34,601 bases of DNA from an uncultured Lachnospiraceae bacterium. Lineage in GTDB: Bacteria > Bacillota > Clostridia > Lachnospirales > Lachnospiraceae. The notes beneath the pieces are model-generated. The model made no database searches and was not told the origin of the DNA. It saw nothing but the letters and a program-made list of their open reading frames with translations. The stretch spans positions 1 through 34,601 of the forward strand of contig CAJUAA010000042.1 of NCBI GenBank assembly GCA_910584205.1, given 5' to 3'. This document shows, piece by piece, positions 5,244-14,221 of this stretch. Position 1 is the first letter of the stretch, and every line of letters starts with the position of its first letter. The position numbers were made by a program, and so were the translations under genes.

Positions 5244-7706
5244 CTATTCGGAAAGTTCCACACTCACTTTATCAAGCTTCCAGATCTCATCCACATATTC
5301 CTGGATGGTACGGTCGGAACTGAATTTGCCGGAGCATGCCACATTCAGGATCGCGCTCCTTGCCCAGCCCTTCTCGTCTCTGTAGGCAGCTTCCACGCGC
5401 TTCTGCGCTTCTGCGTAGGAACGGAAATCCTTCAGAATGAAATACGGGTCCGGCCTGTCATAACCGCCGTCAATCAGCAGCGCATTGTACAGCTCGCGGA
5501 ATTTCTCCGGATCATTCAGGGAATAAGCGCCGTTGATAAGCTGCATCAGCACCTGACGGATATCCTGATCCGTGTTGAACAGCTGGGACGGATCATAGCC
5601 GCCCTGCTTCTCCAGTTCAATGACTTCGTCAGAACTCATGCCGAAGATAAACGCATTTTCTTCGCCCACTTCTTCCACGATCTCCACGTTCGCACCGTCC
5701 ATGGTACCGATGGTCAGGGCACCGTTGAGCATAAACTTCATGTTGCCGGTACCGGATGCCTCTTTGGACGCGGTGGAAATCTGCTCGGACACATCAGCCG
5801 CCGCGAAGATCCACTCTGCGTTGGATACCCGGTAATCCTCGATGAAGACCACCTTCAGCTTTCCATTGATGGAAGGGTCGTTGTTCACCACATCCGCAAC
5901 AGAGTTAATGAGCTTGATGGTCAGCTTCGCCCTCATGTAGCCTGCTGCCGCCTTCGCGCCGAAGATAAAAGTCCTGGGATAGAATTCCATCTCCGGATGC
6001 TCCTTGATCTGATTGTACAGGTACATCACATGCAGGATGTTCAGAAGCTGCCTCTTGTACTCATGGAGCCGCTTGACCTGTACGTCGAAGATGGAACGGG
6101 GATCCACCTCCACGCCATTGTGTTCCTTGATGTATTTTGCCAGACGCACCTTGTTCTGGTACTTGATATTCATGAACTCGTGCTGCGCCTTCTCGTCGTC
6201 CGCATAGACCGCAAGTTCCTTGATCCGGGACAGATCCGTGATCCACTCGTCTCCCACATGGGCGGAAACCCATTTGGCCAGCAGCGGATTGCCGTGGAGC
6301 AGGAAGCGTCTCTGGGTGATCCCGTTGGTCTTGTTATTGAATTTTTCCGGCATCATCTCGTAGAAATCCTTCAGCTCCTGATTCTTCAGGATCTCCGTAT
6401 GGAGTCTTGCCACACCGTTCACCGAGTAGCCCGCTGCAATGGCCAGATGCGCCATCTTCACCTGTCCGTCCATGATGATCGCCATCTTCTTGACTTTCTC
6501 ATAGTTGTTCGGATACTTTTTCTGGATCTCGATGACAAATCTCCGGTTAATCTCCTCCACAATCTGATAGATACGGGGAAGCAGTCTGGAAAACAGCTCA
6601 ATGGGCCATTTTTCCAGCGCCTCAGCCATGATCGTATGGTTGGTGTAGGCACAGGTCTTCGTGGTCACTTCCCAGGCTGCATCCCAGTCCAGTTCGTATT
6701 CGTCCATGAGCACGCGCATCAGCTCTGCCACCGCCACTGTCGGATGGGTGTCATTGAGCTGGAATGCCGCCTTCTCGTAGAATTTACGGATGTCTTTATG
6801 GGAACGCATATACCGCTCCACTGCCGCCTGTACGCTGGCGGATACGAAGAAATACTGCTGTTTCAGGCGCAGCTCCTTGCCTGCCATATGGTTGTCATTG
6901 GGATAGAGCACTTCCACCAGGTTGCGCGCCAGGTTCTCCTGCTCCACAGCCTTGTTGTACTCGCCCTTGTCAAAATGGTTCAGCTCGAAGGAATTGATCG
7001 CCTCTGCGTCCCAGATCCGCAGGCAGTTGATCACGTTGTTGCCGTAGCCCACCACCGGAAGATCCACCGGCACCGCCAGCACCGACTGATAGCCCTCCTG
7101 GATGAAACGGCTCTTGCCGTCCTTGTTCTCAATCCGGACGTAACCTCCGAACTTGACCGTCTTGGCATACTCCGGACGGCGAAGCTCGAACGGATTGCCG
7201 TTCTTCAGCCACATATCCGGAACTTCCACCTGATAACCGTTCTCAATTTTCTGTTTGAACATGCCGTAGCGGTAGCGGATGCCGCAGCCGTACGCCGCAT
7301 AGCCCAGAGACGCCAGAGAATCCAGAAAGCAGGCTGCCAGACGTCCCAGGCCGCCGTTTCCAAGCGCCGCATCCGGCTCCTGATCCTCGATCACGTTCAA
7401 ATCCAGGCCGATCTCCTCCAGCGCGTCTTTCACCTCATCATAGAAGGTCAGGTTGATCAGGTTGTTGCCCAGAGCCCTTCCCATCAGGAACTCCATGGAC
7501 ATGTAGTATACGATCTTCGGATCGTTCTTCTCGTATTCCTTCTGCGTCGCAATCCATGCATCCATGATTGCATCCTTCACTGCATAACCTACCGCCTGAA
7601 AGATCTGCTGCTGAGTCGCTTCCTCAATCTCTTTGCGGAACAGCGTACGTATATTATACTTTACGCTTCTGATAAAAAAATCCTTGTTAAAAGTTCTTTT
7701 GGCCAT
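5244..7706 (-). CDS. glgP: Glycogen/alpha-glucan phosphorylase
   Basis: An 820-residue cytoplasmic enzyme that releases glucose 1-phosphate from alpha-1,4-glucans using phosphate and pyridoxal phosphate. Its length is normal for the GT35 family. Recognisable blocks are NGGLGRLAACF near 117-127, GIRYRYGMF near 142-150, and the cofactor site GTGNMKFMLNGALTIG with Lys657. AGGAGG lies seven bases before the ATG. The gene begins 13 bases after ileS, so it is probably cotranscribed with it, which would place glycogen breakdown partly under the Ile T-box. That pairing is unusual, and no separate promoter was visible in the short gap. Confidence 0.96.
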   Translation of the reverse strand: MAKRTFNKDFFIRSVKYNIRTLFRKEIEEATQQQIFQAVGYAVKDAIMDAWIATQKEYEKNDPKIVYYMSMEFLMGRALGNNLINLTFYDEVKDALEEIGLDLNVIEDQEPDAALGNGGLGRLAACFLDSLASLGYAAYGCGIRYRYGMFKQKIENGYQVEVPDMWLKNGNPFELRRPEYAKTVKFGGYVRIENKDGKSRFIQEGYQSVLAVPVDLPVVGYGNNVINCLRIWDAEAINSFELNHFDKGEYNKAVEQENLARNLVEVLYPNDNHMAGKELRLKQQYFFVSASVQAAVERYMRSHKDIRKFYEKAAFQLNDTHPTVAVAELMRVLMDEYELDWDAAWEVTTKTCAYTNHTIMAEALEKWPIELFSRLLPRIYQIVEEINRRFVIEIQKKYPNNYEKVKKMAIIMDGQVKMAHLAIAAGYSVNGVARLHTEILKNQELKDFYEMMPEKFNNKTNGITQRRFLLHGNPLLAKWVSAHVGDEWITDLSRIKELAVYADDEKAQHEFMNIKYQNKVRLAKYIKEHNGVEVDPRSIFDVQVKRLHEYKRQLLNILHVMYLYNQIKEHPEMEFYPRTFIFGAKAAAGYMRAKLTIKLINSVADVVNNDPSINGKLKVVFIEDYRVSNAEWIFAAADVSEQISTASKEASGTGNMKFMLNGALTIGTMDGANVEIVEEVGEENAFIFGMSSDEVIELEKQGGYDPSQLFNTDQDIRQVLMQLINGAYSLNDPEKFRELYNALLIDGGYDRPDPYFILKDFRSYAEAQKRVEAAYRDEKGWARSAILNVACSGKFSSDRTIQEYVDEIWKLDKVSVELSE

Positions 7707-7719
7707 CGTATGCCTCCTT

Positions 7720-10700
7720 TTACTGCTTTTCTACACCCAGTGTAACGGTCTCCCCATTGATATTCCATTCTTTCACATATCCCTTTGCTTCCTCAAAGAG
7801 GATATCCGACGCCATGACATCCTTCTGAATCTCATCCCCGTGACGCTCCATAAGCCCCCGGATCTTCTCGTTTCCGCTGCTGTATACATGGATCCGGTCC
7901 ATGACCTCGTATCCTGCTTCCTTGCGCATGGTCTGGATCTTGCTGATGATCTCACGGACAAAGCCCTCTTCAATTAACTCCTCGCTCAGATCGGTGCAGA
8001 GAACGACCGTCACCCGGTTATCTGCCTCTGTCACATATCCTTCCATTTGAGCCATATCAATGAGCAGATCCTCTTTTGATAATACCACGTTTGACCCGCT
8101 GATGTCAAATGACAGGCTGCCGGTTGTTTCCAGCTCTTCCATGGCTTTCCTGCCGTCCATCTCCGTCAGATGCGTGCGGATGCCGTTCAGAAGCTTTCCG
8201 TATTTGGGCCCCACGGTCTTCAGCTGGGGTTTGAACGTGTAGCTGGTAAATTCACTCAGATCTTTCCTGAAAACAAGCTCCTTTACGTTCAGCTCATCCA
8301 GAATGATCGTCCGGTAATCGCCGGCAAGCTCCACATTGGAGCAGACGTACATGGTCCCGATGGGCTGGCGGTTCTTGATGTTCGCCGTATTGCGGGCCGC
8401 GCGTCCCAGAACGACGATGTCGAGAATCTCCTCCATGGCCGCTTCCAGATCCTCGTTGATCATCTCCTCATGAACCGTCGGGAAATCGCACAGATGGACG
8501 CTCTCCGGTGCGTTTTTGTCCACGCTGCACACCAGATTCCGGTAGATATCCTCGGTCATGAAGGGGATCATGGGCGCCGCCGCTTTTGCGATAGTCACAA
8601 GGGCCGTGTACAGGGTCATATAGGCGTTGATCTTATCCTGCTCCATGCCCTTTGCCCAGAAGCGCTCCCGGCTCCTTCTCACGTACCAGTTGCTCATCTC
8701 GTCCACGAAATCCTGAAGGGCCCTTGCCGCCTCAGGAATCCGGTAATTCTCCAGATTGCTGTCCACTTCTCCCACCACCGTGTTCAGTTTGGACAGAAGC
8801 CACTTGTCCATGATGGAGAGGGACGCATAGTCCAGCATATATTGGGTCGCGTCAAACTGGTCAATGTTCGCGTACAGCACGAAGAACGCGTAGGTATTCC
8901 ACAGGGTGCCCATGAATTTGCGCTGTCCTTCCTGCACGGCCTTTCCGTGGAACCGGTTGGGCAGCCAGGGCGCGCTGTTGATGTAGAAATACCAGCGGAT
9001 CGCGTCCGCGCCGTAGGTCTTCAGCGCGTCAAAGGGGTCCACCGCATTTCCCTTGGATTTGCTCATCTTCTGTCCGTTCTCATCCTGCACATGGCCGAGA
9101 ACGATGACATTTTCATAGGGCGCCTGATTAAATAATAAGGTAGATTCCGCCAGCAGGGAATAGAACCATCCGCGGGTCTGGTCTACCGCCTCGGAGATAA
9201 ACTGCGCCGGGAACTGGCTCTCGAACAGTTCTTTATTTTCAAATGGATAATGGTGCTGCGCAAAAGGCATGGCTCCGGAATCAAACCAGCAGTCGATAAC
9301 CTCCGGCACACGTCTCATGGTCCCCTGACATTTCGGGCAGGTGCAGGTGATCTCGTCAATATACGGACGGTGCAGCTCCACGGTCATCGCCGCGTCATTG
9401 CCGCTCATCTGCTTCAGCTCCTCCCGGGAACCGATGCTCTCCATATGGCCGCAGCCTTCGCACTCCCAGACGTTCAGCGGCGTACCCCAGTAACGGTTCC
9501 TGCTGATGCCCCAGTCCTGGATGTTCTCCAGCCAGTCGCCGAAGCGGCCCTTGCCGATGCTCTCCGGGATCCAGTTGATCGTATTGTTGTTGCGGATCAG
9601 ATCTTCCTTTACCGCCGTCATCTTGATAAACCAGGATTCTCTCGCATAGTAGATGAGCGGCGTGCTGCATCTCCAGCAGTGGGGATAGCTGTGCTCGAAT
9701 TTGGGTGCGTCGAACAACAGTTCTCTCGCATCCAGATCTTTCAGCACCTCCGGGTCCGCCTTCTTCACGAACAGGCCCGCAAATGGCGTGTCCTCCGTCA
9801 TGTTTCCTTTGCCGTCCACCAGCTGTACAAACGGAAGATCGTATTTGCGGCCCACGTTGGCGTCGTCCTCACCGAAAGCCGGGGCGATGTGCACGACGCC
9901 GGTACCGTCGGTCAGGGTGACGTAGGAATCGCAGGTAACATAATATCCTTTTTTGCGCTGCTTCTCCGCCACTTTTGCAGAGCAGTCAAAGAGCGGTTCG
10001 TACTCCTTGTACTCCAGGTCCTTTCCGGTATAGCGCTCCAGCACCTCGTAAGCGGGCGTATCCTCCGTGCCCAGTTTCCCCAGCACCGCGTCAAGCAGCG
10101 CCTCCGCCATATAGTAGACGCGTCCGTCCGCCGCCTTTACTTTCACATAGGATTCCACCGGATTGACGCAGAGCGCCACGTTGGACGGCAGCGTCCAGGG
10201 AGTAGTAGTCCACGCCAGGATATAGGCGTCCTCGTCTTTTACTTTGAAGCGCACCACAGCTGAGCGTTCTTTTACATCCTTGTAGCCCTGCGCCACCTCA
10301 TGGGAAGAAAGGGGCGTCCCGCAGCGGGGGCAGTAGGGCACGATCTTGAAGCCCTTGTACAGAAGGCCCTTGTCCCAGATGGTCTTCAGCGCCCACCACT
10401 CGGACTCGATAAAATCATCGTGATAGGTCACATACGGATCGTCCATGTCCGCCCAGAAACCGACGGTCCCGGAGAAATCCTCCCACATGCCCTTGTATTT
10501 CCAGACGCTCTCTTTACATTTGGTGATAAACGGATCGAGGCCGTATTCCTCGATCTGCTCCTTGCCGTCCAGTCCGAGAAGCTTCTCCACCTCCAGCTCC
10601 ACCGGAAGGCCGTGGGTATCCCAGCCCGCTTTCCGCGGCACCATACAGCCCTTCATGGTGCGGTATCTGGGGATCATATCTTTGATGACACGGGTCAGTA

Positions 10701-10875
10701 CGTGTCCGATGTGGGGCTTTCCGTTGGCTGTGGGCGGCCCGTCGTAAAACGTATAGGTCGGCCCGTCCTTCCTGCGTTCCATACTCTTCCGAAACGTGTC
10801 GTTCTCTTTCCAGAACTTTTCCACTTCTCTCTCACGTTCCACAAAGTTCATGTCGGTGTTTACTTTGTTGTACAT
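7720..10875 (-). CDS. ileS: Isoleucine-tRNA ligase, type 2 (IleS2-like)
   Basis: A 1051-residue class I aminoacyl-tRNA synthetase that charges tRNA-Ile. The HIGH motif is at 55-58 (NGKPHIGHVLTR) and KMSKS at 603-607. Zinc-type cysteine clusters occur in CEGCGH and CTCPKCQ. The N-terminal block PPTANGKPHIGH followed by GWDTHGLPVE, together with the length, matches the eukaryote-like type 2 enzymes. Type 2 enzymes are generally less sensitive to mupirocin; that property is inferred here from family. AGGAGG precedes the ATG. Transcription comes from a T-box leader 180 bases upstream, and glgP follows 13 bases downstream. Confidence 0.96.
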   Translation of the reverse strand: MYNKVNTDMNFVEREREVEKFWKENDTFRKSMERRKDGPTYTFYDGPPTANGKPHIGHVLTRVIKDMIPRYRTMKGCMVPRKAGWDTHGLPVELEVEKLLGLDGKEQIEEYGLDPFITKCKESVWKYKGMWEDFSGTVGFWADMDDPYVTYHDDFIESEWWALKTIWDKGLLYKGFKIVPYCPRCGTPLSSHEVAQGYKDVKERSAVVRFKVKDEDAYILAWTTTPWTLPSNVALCVNPVESYVKVKAADGRVYYMAEALLDAVLGKLGTEDTPAYEVLERYTGKDLEYKEYEPLFDCSAKVAEKQRKKGYYVTCDSYVTLTDGTGVVHIAPAFGEDDANVGRKYDLPFVQLVDGKGNMTEDTPFAGLFVKKADPEVLKDLDARELLFDAPKFEHSYPHCWRCSTPLIYYARESWFIKMTAVKEDLIRNNNTINWIPESIGKGRFGDWLENIQDWGISRNRYWGTPLNVWECEGCGHMESIGSREELKQMSGNDAAMTVELHRPYIDEITCTCPKCQGTMRRVPEVIDCWFDSGAMPFAQHHYPFENKELFESQFPAQFISEAVDQTRGWFYSLLAESTLLFNQAPYENVIVLGHVQDENGQKMSKSKGNAVDPFDALKTYGADAIRWYFYINSAPWLPNRFHGKAVQEGQRKFMGTLWNTYAFFVLYANIDQFDATQYMLDYASLSIMDKWLLSKLNTVVGEVDSNLENYRIPEAARALQDFVDEMSNWYVRRSRERFWAKGMEQDKINAYMTLYTALVTIAKAAAPMIPFMTEDIYRNLVCSVDKNAPESVHLCDFPTVHEEMINEDLEAAMEEILDIVVLGRAARNTANIKNRQPIGTMYVCSNVELAGDYRTIILDELNVKELVFRKDLSEFTSYTFKPQLKTVGPKYGKLLNGIRTHLTEMDGRKAMEELETTGSLSFDISGSNVVLSKEDLLIDMAQMEGYVTEADNRVTVVLCTDLSEELIEEGFVREIISKIQTMRKEAGYEVMDRIHVYSSGNEKIRGLMERHGDEIQKDVMASDILFEEAKGYVKEWNINGETVTLGVEKQ

Positions 10876-10895
10876 GTTTTCTACCTCCTATTATA

Positions 10896-11054
10896 GTTCC
10901 GCATCCGCGGAGTCATTCCCCGATGTCTGGAAGAATTTCATGCCACATTCGTGTCCTGAAATCCTTCCGGGGCCTGACTCCGCAGATGCTGTTTTTAGGT
11001 TCCGCATCCGCGGAATCATTCCCCGGATGCTGTTTTAGTTTTTCCGCATCTGCC
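10896..11054 (-). repeat. Repeated segments between the T-box terminator and ileS
   Basis: GTTCCGCATCCGCGGA plus TCATTCCCC occurs at 10896-10920 and again at 10999-11023 with a single internal change. GATGCTGTTTT occurs at 10986-10996 and 11026-11036, and a partial third copy TTCCGCATCTG starts at 11042. On the RNA, GATGC and GCATC can pair to form two similar small hairpins. The last copy abuts the ileS ribosome binding site. Local duplication is visible; any function is unknown. Confidence 0.7.
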
Positions 11055-11087
11055 AAAAAAGGCCCCGTCCTGTAACAGGACGGAGCC
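11055..11087 (-). terminator. T-box-controlled intrinsic terminator
   Basis: On the RNA strand GGCUCCGUCCUG and CAGGACGGGGCC pair over 12 positions (11061-11087, loop UUA), followed by six Us. The left arm includes the region expected to be sequestered in the antiterminator. Confidence 0.9.
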
Positions 11088-11310
11088 GCAATCAGCGCTC
11101 TTAAATCAACCACCTCTTACAACATACCAGCATATGCGTCCCCTGTAACGTAAGGATCACGTCAGCGCCTACTCGCGTACGCTTTCAGCCTGCAGCTCGG
11201 AAGTGATATTCAGGACTCTGTACTCTTACCGGACTTCCACCGCCTCCGGCTCGCTGTCAATTTCCAAAAAATCCCTACTGTCTTCGTCACAGCCTTTCTT
11301 CTTATTTACA
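11055..11310 (-). promoter_or_regulatory. T-box riboswitch leader specific for isoleucine
   Basis: The minus-strand leader shows the T-box order of elements. Stem I starts with GTGACGAAGACAGTAG near 11285-11300 (GACGAAGA and AGTA motif). The distal part GAGCCGGAGG ... GGAAGTCCGG follows near 11230-11255. The specifier loop GAATATCACTTCCGAG near 11193-11208 places an ATC (Ile) codon in the expected position. The antiterminator region contains GAGGTGGTT near 11109-11117, carrying the UGG that pairs with the tRNA acceptor end. A terminator completes it. Uncharged tRNA-Ile should allow readthrough into ileS. The T-box core is less canonical than AGGGTGGNACCGCG. Confidence 0.87.
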
Positions 11311-11316
11311 AGAGCC

Positions 11317-11346
11317 ATTATAAAATCAAAAACGTCCATCTGTCAA
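11317..11346 (-). promoter_or_regulatory. Promoter of the T-box/ileS transcript
   Basis: On the minus strand TTGACA (11341-11346) and TATAAT (11317-11322) are 18 bases apart. Transcription would begin near 11310, just ahead of stem I. Confidence 0.85.
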
Positions 11347-11437
11347 GGCTTTTCTGACTGATGCGGTTATGATCCGGCCATGGGCTGCATCTGTCTGCGT
11401 TTAAATGTAAACAGTTTCTAAAGTTTTCCTCCGAGCC

Positions 11438-11466
11438 TTGCACCGGTTTTGCAAATATTCTATAAT
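11438..11466 (+). promoter_or_regulatory. Promoter of the DacF-like gene
   Basis: TTGCAC (11438-11443) and TATAAT (11461-11466) are 17 bases apart, about 85 bases before the start codon. Confidence 0.7.
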
Positions 11467-11550
11467 AAAATGCGACAGGCCGCCGCGCGGCGCTGTTTTA
11501 TGAAAGATTATCCCGCCAAAATCGTGTTTTATATAGAATAGAGGAATCAA

Positions 11551-13083
11551 ATGAAAATCATACAAACATGCAGACTCCTGGCACTGACATCTGTTCTCTG
11601 CCTTTCTACTGTCTTTTCTGCGCCCGTTTTTGCGGCGGAAGACCCCGCTGTCGAATCCGAAATCCGTTACAATCTGGAGATTCAGTCCAATTCCTGGGAA
11701 AACTGGCCGGCAGGCCCCCAGGTCTACGCAGAGGCTGCCGTCGTCATGGAAGCCGGGACCGGGACGGTCCTTTACAGCAAAAACATCGACGAACAGCTGT
11801 ATCCTGCCAGCATCACCAAGCTTATGACGGTCCTGCTGGCGTTGGAGAATCTGGACATGGATGAGGAAGTGACCTTTTCCCATAATGCGGTCTTTTCCAT
11901 CGACTACGCCAGCAGCCATATCGCCAGAGACGAAGGAGAAGTCCTTACGGTGGAAGAATGTCTCTATGCCATCATGATGGAATCCGCCAACGAATGCTCC
12001 AACGCCATCGCAGAACATATCTCCGGCTCCACGGAAGCCTTCGCCGACCTGATGAACCAGCGGGCGGCGGAGCTGGGCTGCTCCAATACCCATTTTGTCA
12101 ATCCCCACGGGCTTCCGGACGAAAATCACTACACCTGCCCCCGCGATATGGCGCTCATCGCGCGGGAAGTCATCAAGCATGAAAAATTCCGGCAGATCGC
12201 CGGCACGCCCCGCTATACCCTCCGGGCAACCAACAAAAAAGACGAAGAGCTGCTGATGAACAACCATCACTATATGATCAACAGCTACAAGACCTCCCGT
12301 TTTCTGGACGACACGGTATTTGCCGGCAAGACCGGCTACACCACCGCGGCCCTCAATACGCTGGTCACCTGCGCTACCAGAAACGGCATGGACCTGATCG
12401 TCGTCACCATGAAGACCCTGGGAACCTCCGAACGGGGCGTTCCCGTCTACACGGATACCGCCAACCTGCTGAACTACGCAAGTGAAAATTTTCACAAAGT
12501 CAATATCTCGGAAAACGAAGAGAATTTTACCATCGGACAGGGAGAGCTGTTTGACACGGGAACCTCCATCTTCGGCACGACCGCTCCCACCATTGACATG
12601 GACCCGGAAGGGTACGTGGTCCTGCCGGTCAGCGCGGATTTTGCCGACGCGTCCCCGCAGCTGGATTTTCTGGATACCGACGATTCCAGCCTGGTCGCCA
12701 CCTTAAGCTACACCTATGCGGGCCAGACGGTAGGCTCCACCAGTCTCCGGCTGTCCGACAGCAACATTCAGGAATTTGATTTCGGACAGGCGGACGGCGA
12801 TCCGGCAGACCCGGAAAACGCCGCCGGGTCCGCGGAACATCCCGCCCAGGAACCGGTCAACCTGATCAAGATCAATCTCCGGGTGGTAGGCCTCGTGGTC
12901 TGCAGCATCCTTCTTGTACTGACGGTCCTCCTTTTGATCCGGAAACTTGCCAAAGACCACGGCGTGGAACTGAATCCCATCCGGCGCTGGAAAAACTGGC
13001 AGGAAAAGAAGAACGCCTTCGGCAATCAGCGCCGAAGACGCTATAAGAGCTGGAAACGCAGACGGAATCGGAAATGGTTTTAG
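11551..13083 (+). CDS. dacF: D-alanyl-D-alanine carboxypeptidase (peptidase S11)
   Basis: A 510-residue penicillin-binding protein of the DacA/DacF group, which trims the terminal D-Ala from peptidoglycan stem peptides outside the membrane. A signal peptide (1-29, ending VFAA) precedes the S11 domain. Active-site motifs are Ser87-x-x-Lys90 (SITK), Ser145-x-Asn147 (SAN) and Lys260-Thr-Gly262. After a beta-rich middle domain and an acidic linker, a membrane segment lies at about 449-467, followed by a strongly basic Lys/Arg-rich cytoplasmic tail. The tail with a true transmembrane helix differs from the amphipathic anchor of Escherichia coli DacA. GAGGAA precedes the ATG. The symbol is by family resemblance; DacA/DacB remain possible. 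Confidence 0.9.
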   Translation: MKIIQTCRLLALTSVLCLSTVFSAPVFAAEDPAVESEIRYNLEIQSNSWENWPAGPQVYAEAAVVMEAGTGTVLYSKNIDEQLYPASITKLMTVLLALENLDMDEEVTFSHNAVFSIDYASSHIARDEGEVLTVEECLYAIMMESANECSNAIAEHISGSTEAFADLMNQRAAELGCSNTHFVNPHGLPDENHYTCPRDMALIAREVIKHEKFRQIAGTPRYTLRATNKKDEELLMNNHHYMINSYKTSRFLDDTVFAGKTGYTTAALNTLVTCATRNGMDLIVVTMKTLGTSERGVPVYTDTANLLNYASENFHKVNISENEENFTIGQGELFDTGTSIFGTTAPTIDMDPEGYVVLPVSADFADASPQLDFLDTDDSSLVATLSYTYAGQTVGSTSLRLSDSNIQEFDFGQADGDPADPENAAGSAEHPAQEPVNLIKINLRVVGLVVCSILLVLTVLLLIRKLAKDHGVELNPIRRWKNWQEKKNAFGNQRRRRYKSWKRRRNRKWF

Positions 13084-13098
13084 AAAATACGAAACGAA

Positions 13099-13133
13099 GC
13101 CGTCGGCACGTTTTCTAAAAACGCGCTGACGGC
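13099..13133. terminator. Long hairpin between convergent dacF-like and uracil-DNA glycosylase genes
   Basis: Sixteen-base arms pair with one wobble and one mismatch around a 3-base loop (CTA). The apex CGTTTT/AAAACG is AT-rich and the base GCCGTC/GACGGC is GC-rich. There is no clean T-run on either side, so it may be a bidirectional terminator or a 3'-end stabiliser. Confidence 0.65.
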
Positions 13134-13151
13134 AGAACATCGGTCTGCAGA

Positions 13152-13721
13152 TTACTGACTCTGACTCCTCAAAGCAGACCGTTTTCTTACGATCTCACGG
13201 AAATCCTCCTTCACAATCTCATATTTGGAAGGGTCCCGCAGAATGGCTGACGGATGATAGGTAGCAGTCAGCGCACAGTTTTTCCGACTGATCCAGGCGC
13301 CATGCTGTCTGGTAATTTTAAAATCCGGTGAGATAATCCGCTGTGCCGCCACCCGGCCAAGGCAGACGATGATTTTGGGCTTCAGAAGAAACGTCTCATA
13401 TTTCAGATACGGAAAGCAGGCTTCTTTTTCCTCCTCTCTGGGGTCACGGTTGCCGGGAGGATGGCATTTGATGATGTTGGTAATGTAGATCTCCTCTCTC
13501 GTCAGCCCGCAGTCCTTCAGAAGGCGGTCCAGCACTTCCCCGGAACTTCCCACAAACGGAAGCCCCTGCTGGTCTTCCTGCCCTCCGGGCGCTTCTGCAA
13601 TCAGCATCAGATCCGCCTGATGGCCGCCGCGCCCCATGACCGGCCGATGCCTGGTCCGGCTCAGCGGGCAGTGCGTACAGACGGCAACATGCTGTTCAAT
13701 GTCCTTCCACGTGTACTGCAT
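13152..13721 (-). CDS. Family 4 uracil-DNA glycosylase with Fe-S cluster
   Basis: A 189-residue DNA repair enzyme that excises uracil. Four cysteines fit the 4Fe-4S pattern of the family: Cys15 and Cys18 (CTHC), Cys86 and Cys102. The active-site block AEAPGGQEDQQGLPFVG (42-58) and the HPSAI motif with His156 are intact. The start at 13721 gives TAATG, so its ATG overlaps the flavodoxin stop by one base; this suggests translational coupling. A longer frame upstream lies inside the flavodoxin gene and lacks support. Confidence 0.93.
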   Translation of the reverse strand: MQYTWKDIEQHVAVCTHCPLSRTRHRPVMGRGGHQADLMLIAEAPGGQEDQQGLPFVGSSGEVLDRLLKDCGLTREEIYITNIIKCHPPGNRDPREEEKEACFPYLKYETFLLKPKIIVCLGRVAAQRIISPDFKITRQHGAWISRKNCALTATYHPSAILRDPSKYEIVKEDFREIVRKRSALRSQSQ

Positions 13722-14200
13722 TATCTTCCAAAACCGTCCGCCCATTTTTTCAGATCCGCGGCATTCTGCTTTCCGTTCAGAAGCTTTCCGTCCATGACTG
13801 CTGCCGATGGTACGGACTCCTGCAGTGTTTTCGCCGTTTTGCCAAGCCCGCTGCCGCCGGAAGTTGCAAAAGGAACTATGATTTTTCCACTGAAATCATA
13901 CGCCTCCAGAAATGTCCTGATAATGGCCGGCGCCGTATACCACCATACCGGGAATCCCACAAAAATCACATCGTGCCCCGCAATATCCGCTGAAGTATCC
14001 GAGAGCGCCGGACGGGAAGACGGGTCATTCATTTCCACGCTGCTGCGGCTTTTTTTATCCATCCAGTCCAGATCCGCGCTGGTATACGGAATTTCCGGCC
14101 TGATCTCATATAAATCCGCCCCGGCCGCCTCAGCCAGACATTTTGCAGCCTTTGCCGTCACTCCACCCGCACTGAAATATGCTACCAGTTTTTTACTCAT
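13721..14200 (-). CDS. Flavodoxin
   Basis: A 159-residue FMN electron-transfer or quinone/flavin-handling protein of the flavodoxin_4 type. The N-terminal strand KKLVAYFSAGG and the phosphate loop (9-17) are followed by the FMN-ring loop FPVWWYTAPAIIRTFLE (about 83-99) and SGGSGLG near 114-120. AGGAGGA lies upstream of the ATG at 14200, so the longer open frame is rejected. It is first in a two-gene unit with the Fe-S uracil-DNA glycosylase, and is divergent from a WYL regulator across a 196-base gap that holds a nested dyad. Confidence 0.9.
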   Translation of the reverse strand: MSKKLVAYFSAGGVTAKAAKCLAEAAGADLYEIRPEIPYTSADLDWMDKKSRSSVEMNDPSSRPALSDTSADIAGHDVIFVGFPVWWYTAPAIIRTFLEAYDFSGKIIVPFATSGGSGLGKTAKTLQESVPSAAVMDGKLLNGKQNAADLKKWADGFGR

Positions 14201-14221
14201 AATCTGTTCCTCCTTCTTTTC

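Noticed and set aside
5106..7745. A plus-strand open frame of 879 codons opposite glgP
   Set aside because: It is fully antisense to a clear glycogen phosphorylase gene, has no ribosome binding site or recognisable domain, and has the His/Leu-rich composition of a shadow frame.
8170..10896. Several long plus-strand frames opposite ileS
   Set aside because: They mirror the codon pattern of the synthetase gene and show no protein family features.
10913..11113. A 66-codon frame through the T-box region as a leader peptide
   Set aside because: The RNA elements explain this region, and the frame has no ribosome binding site and spans the terminator.
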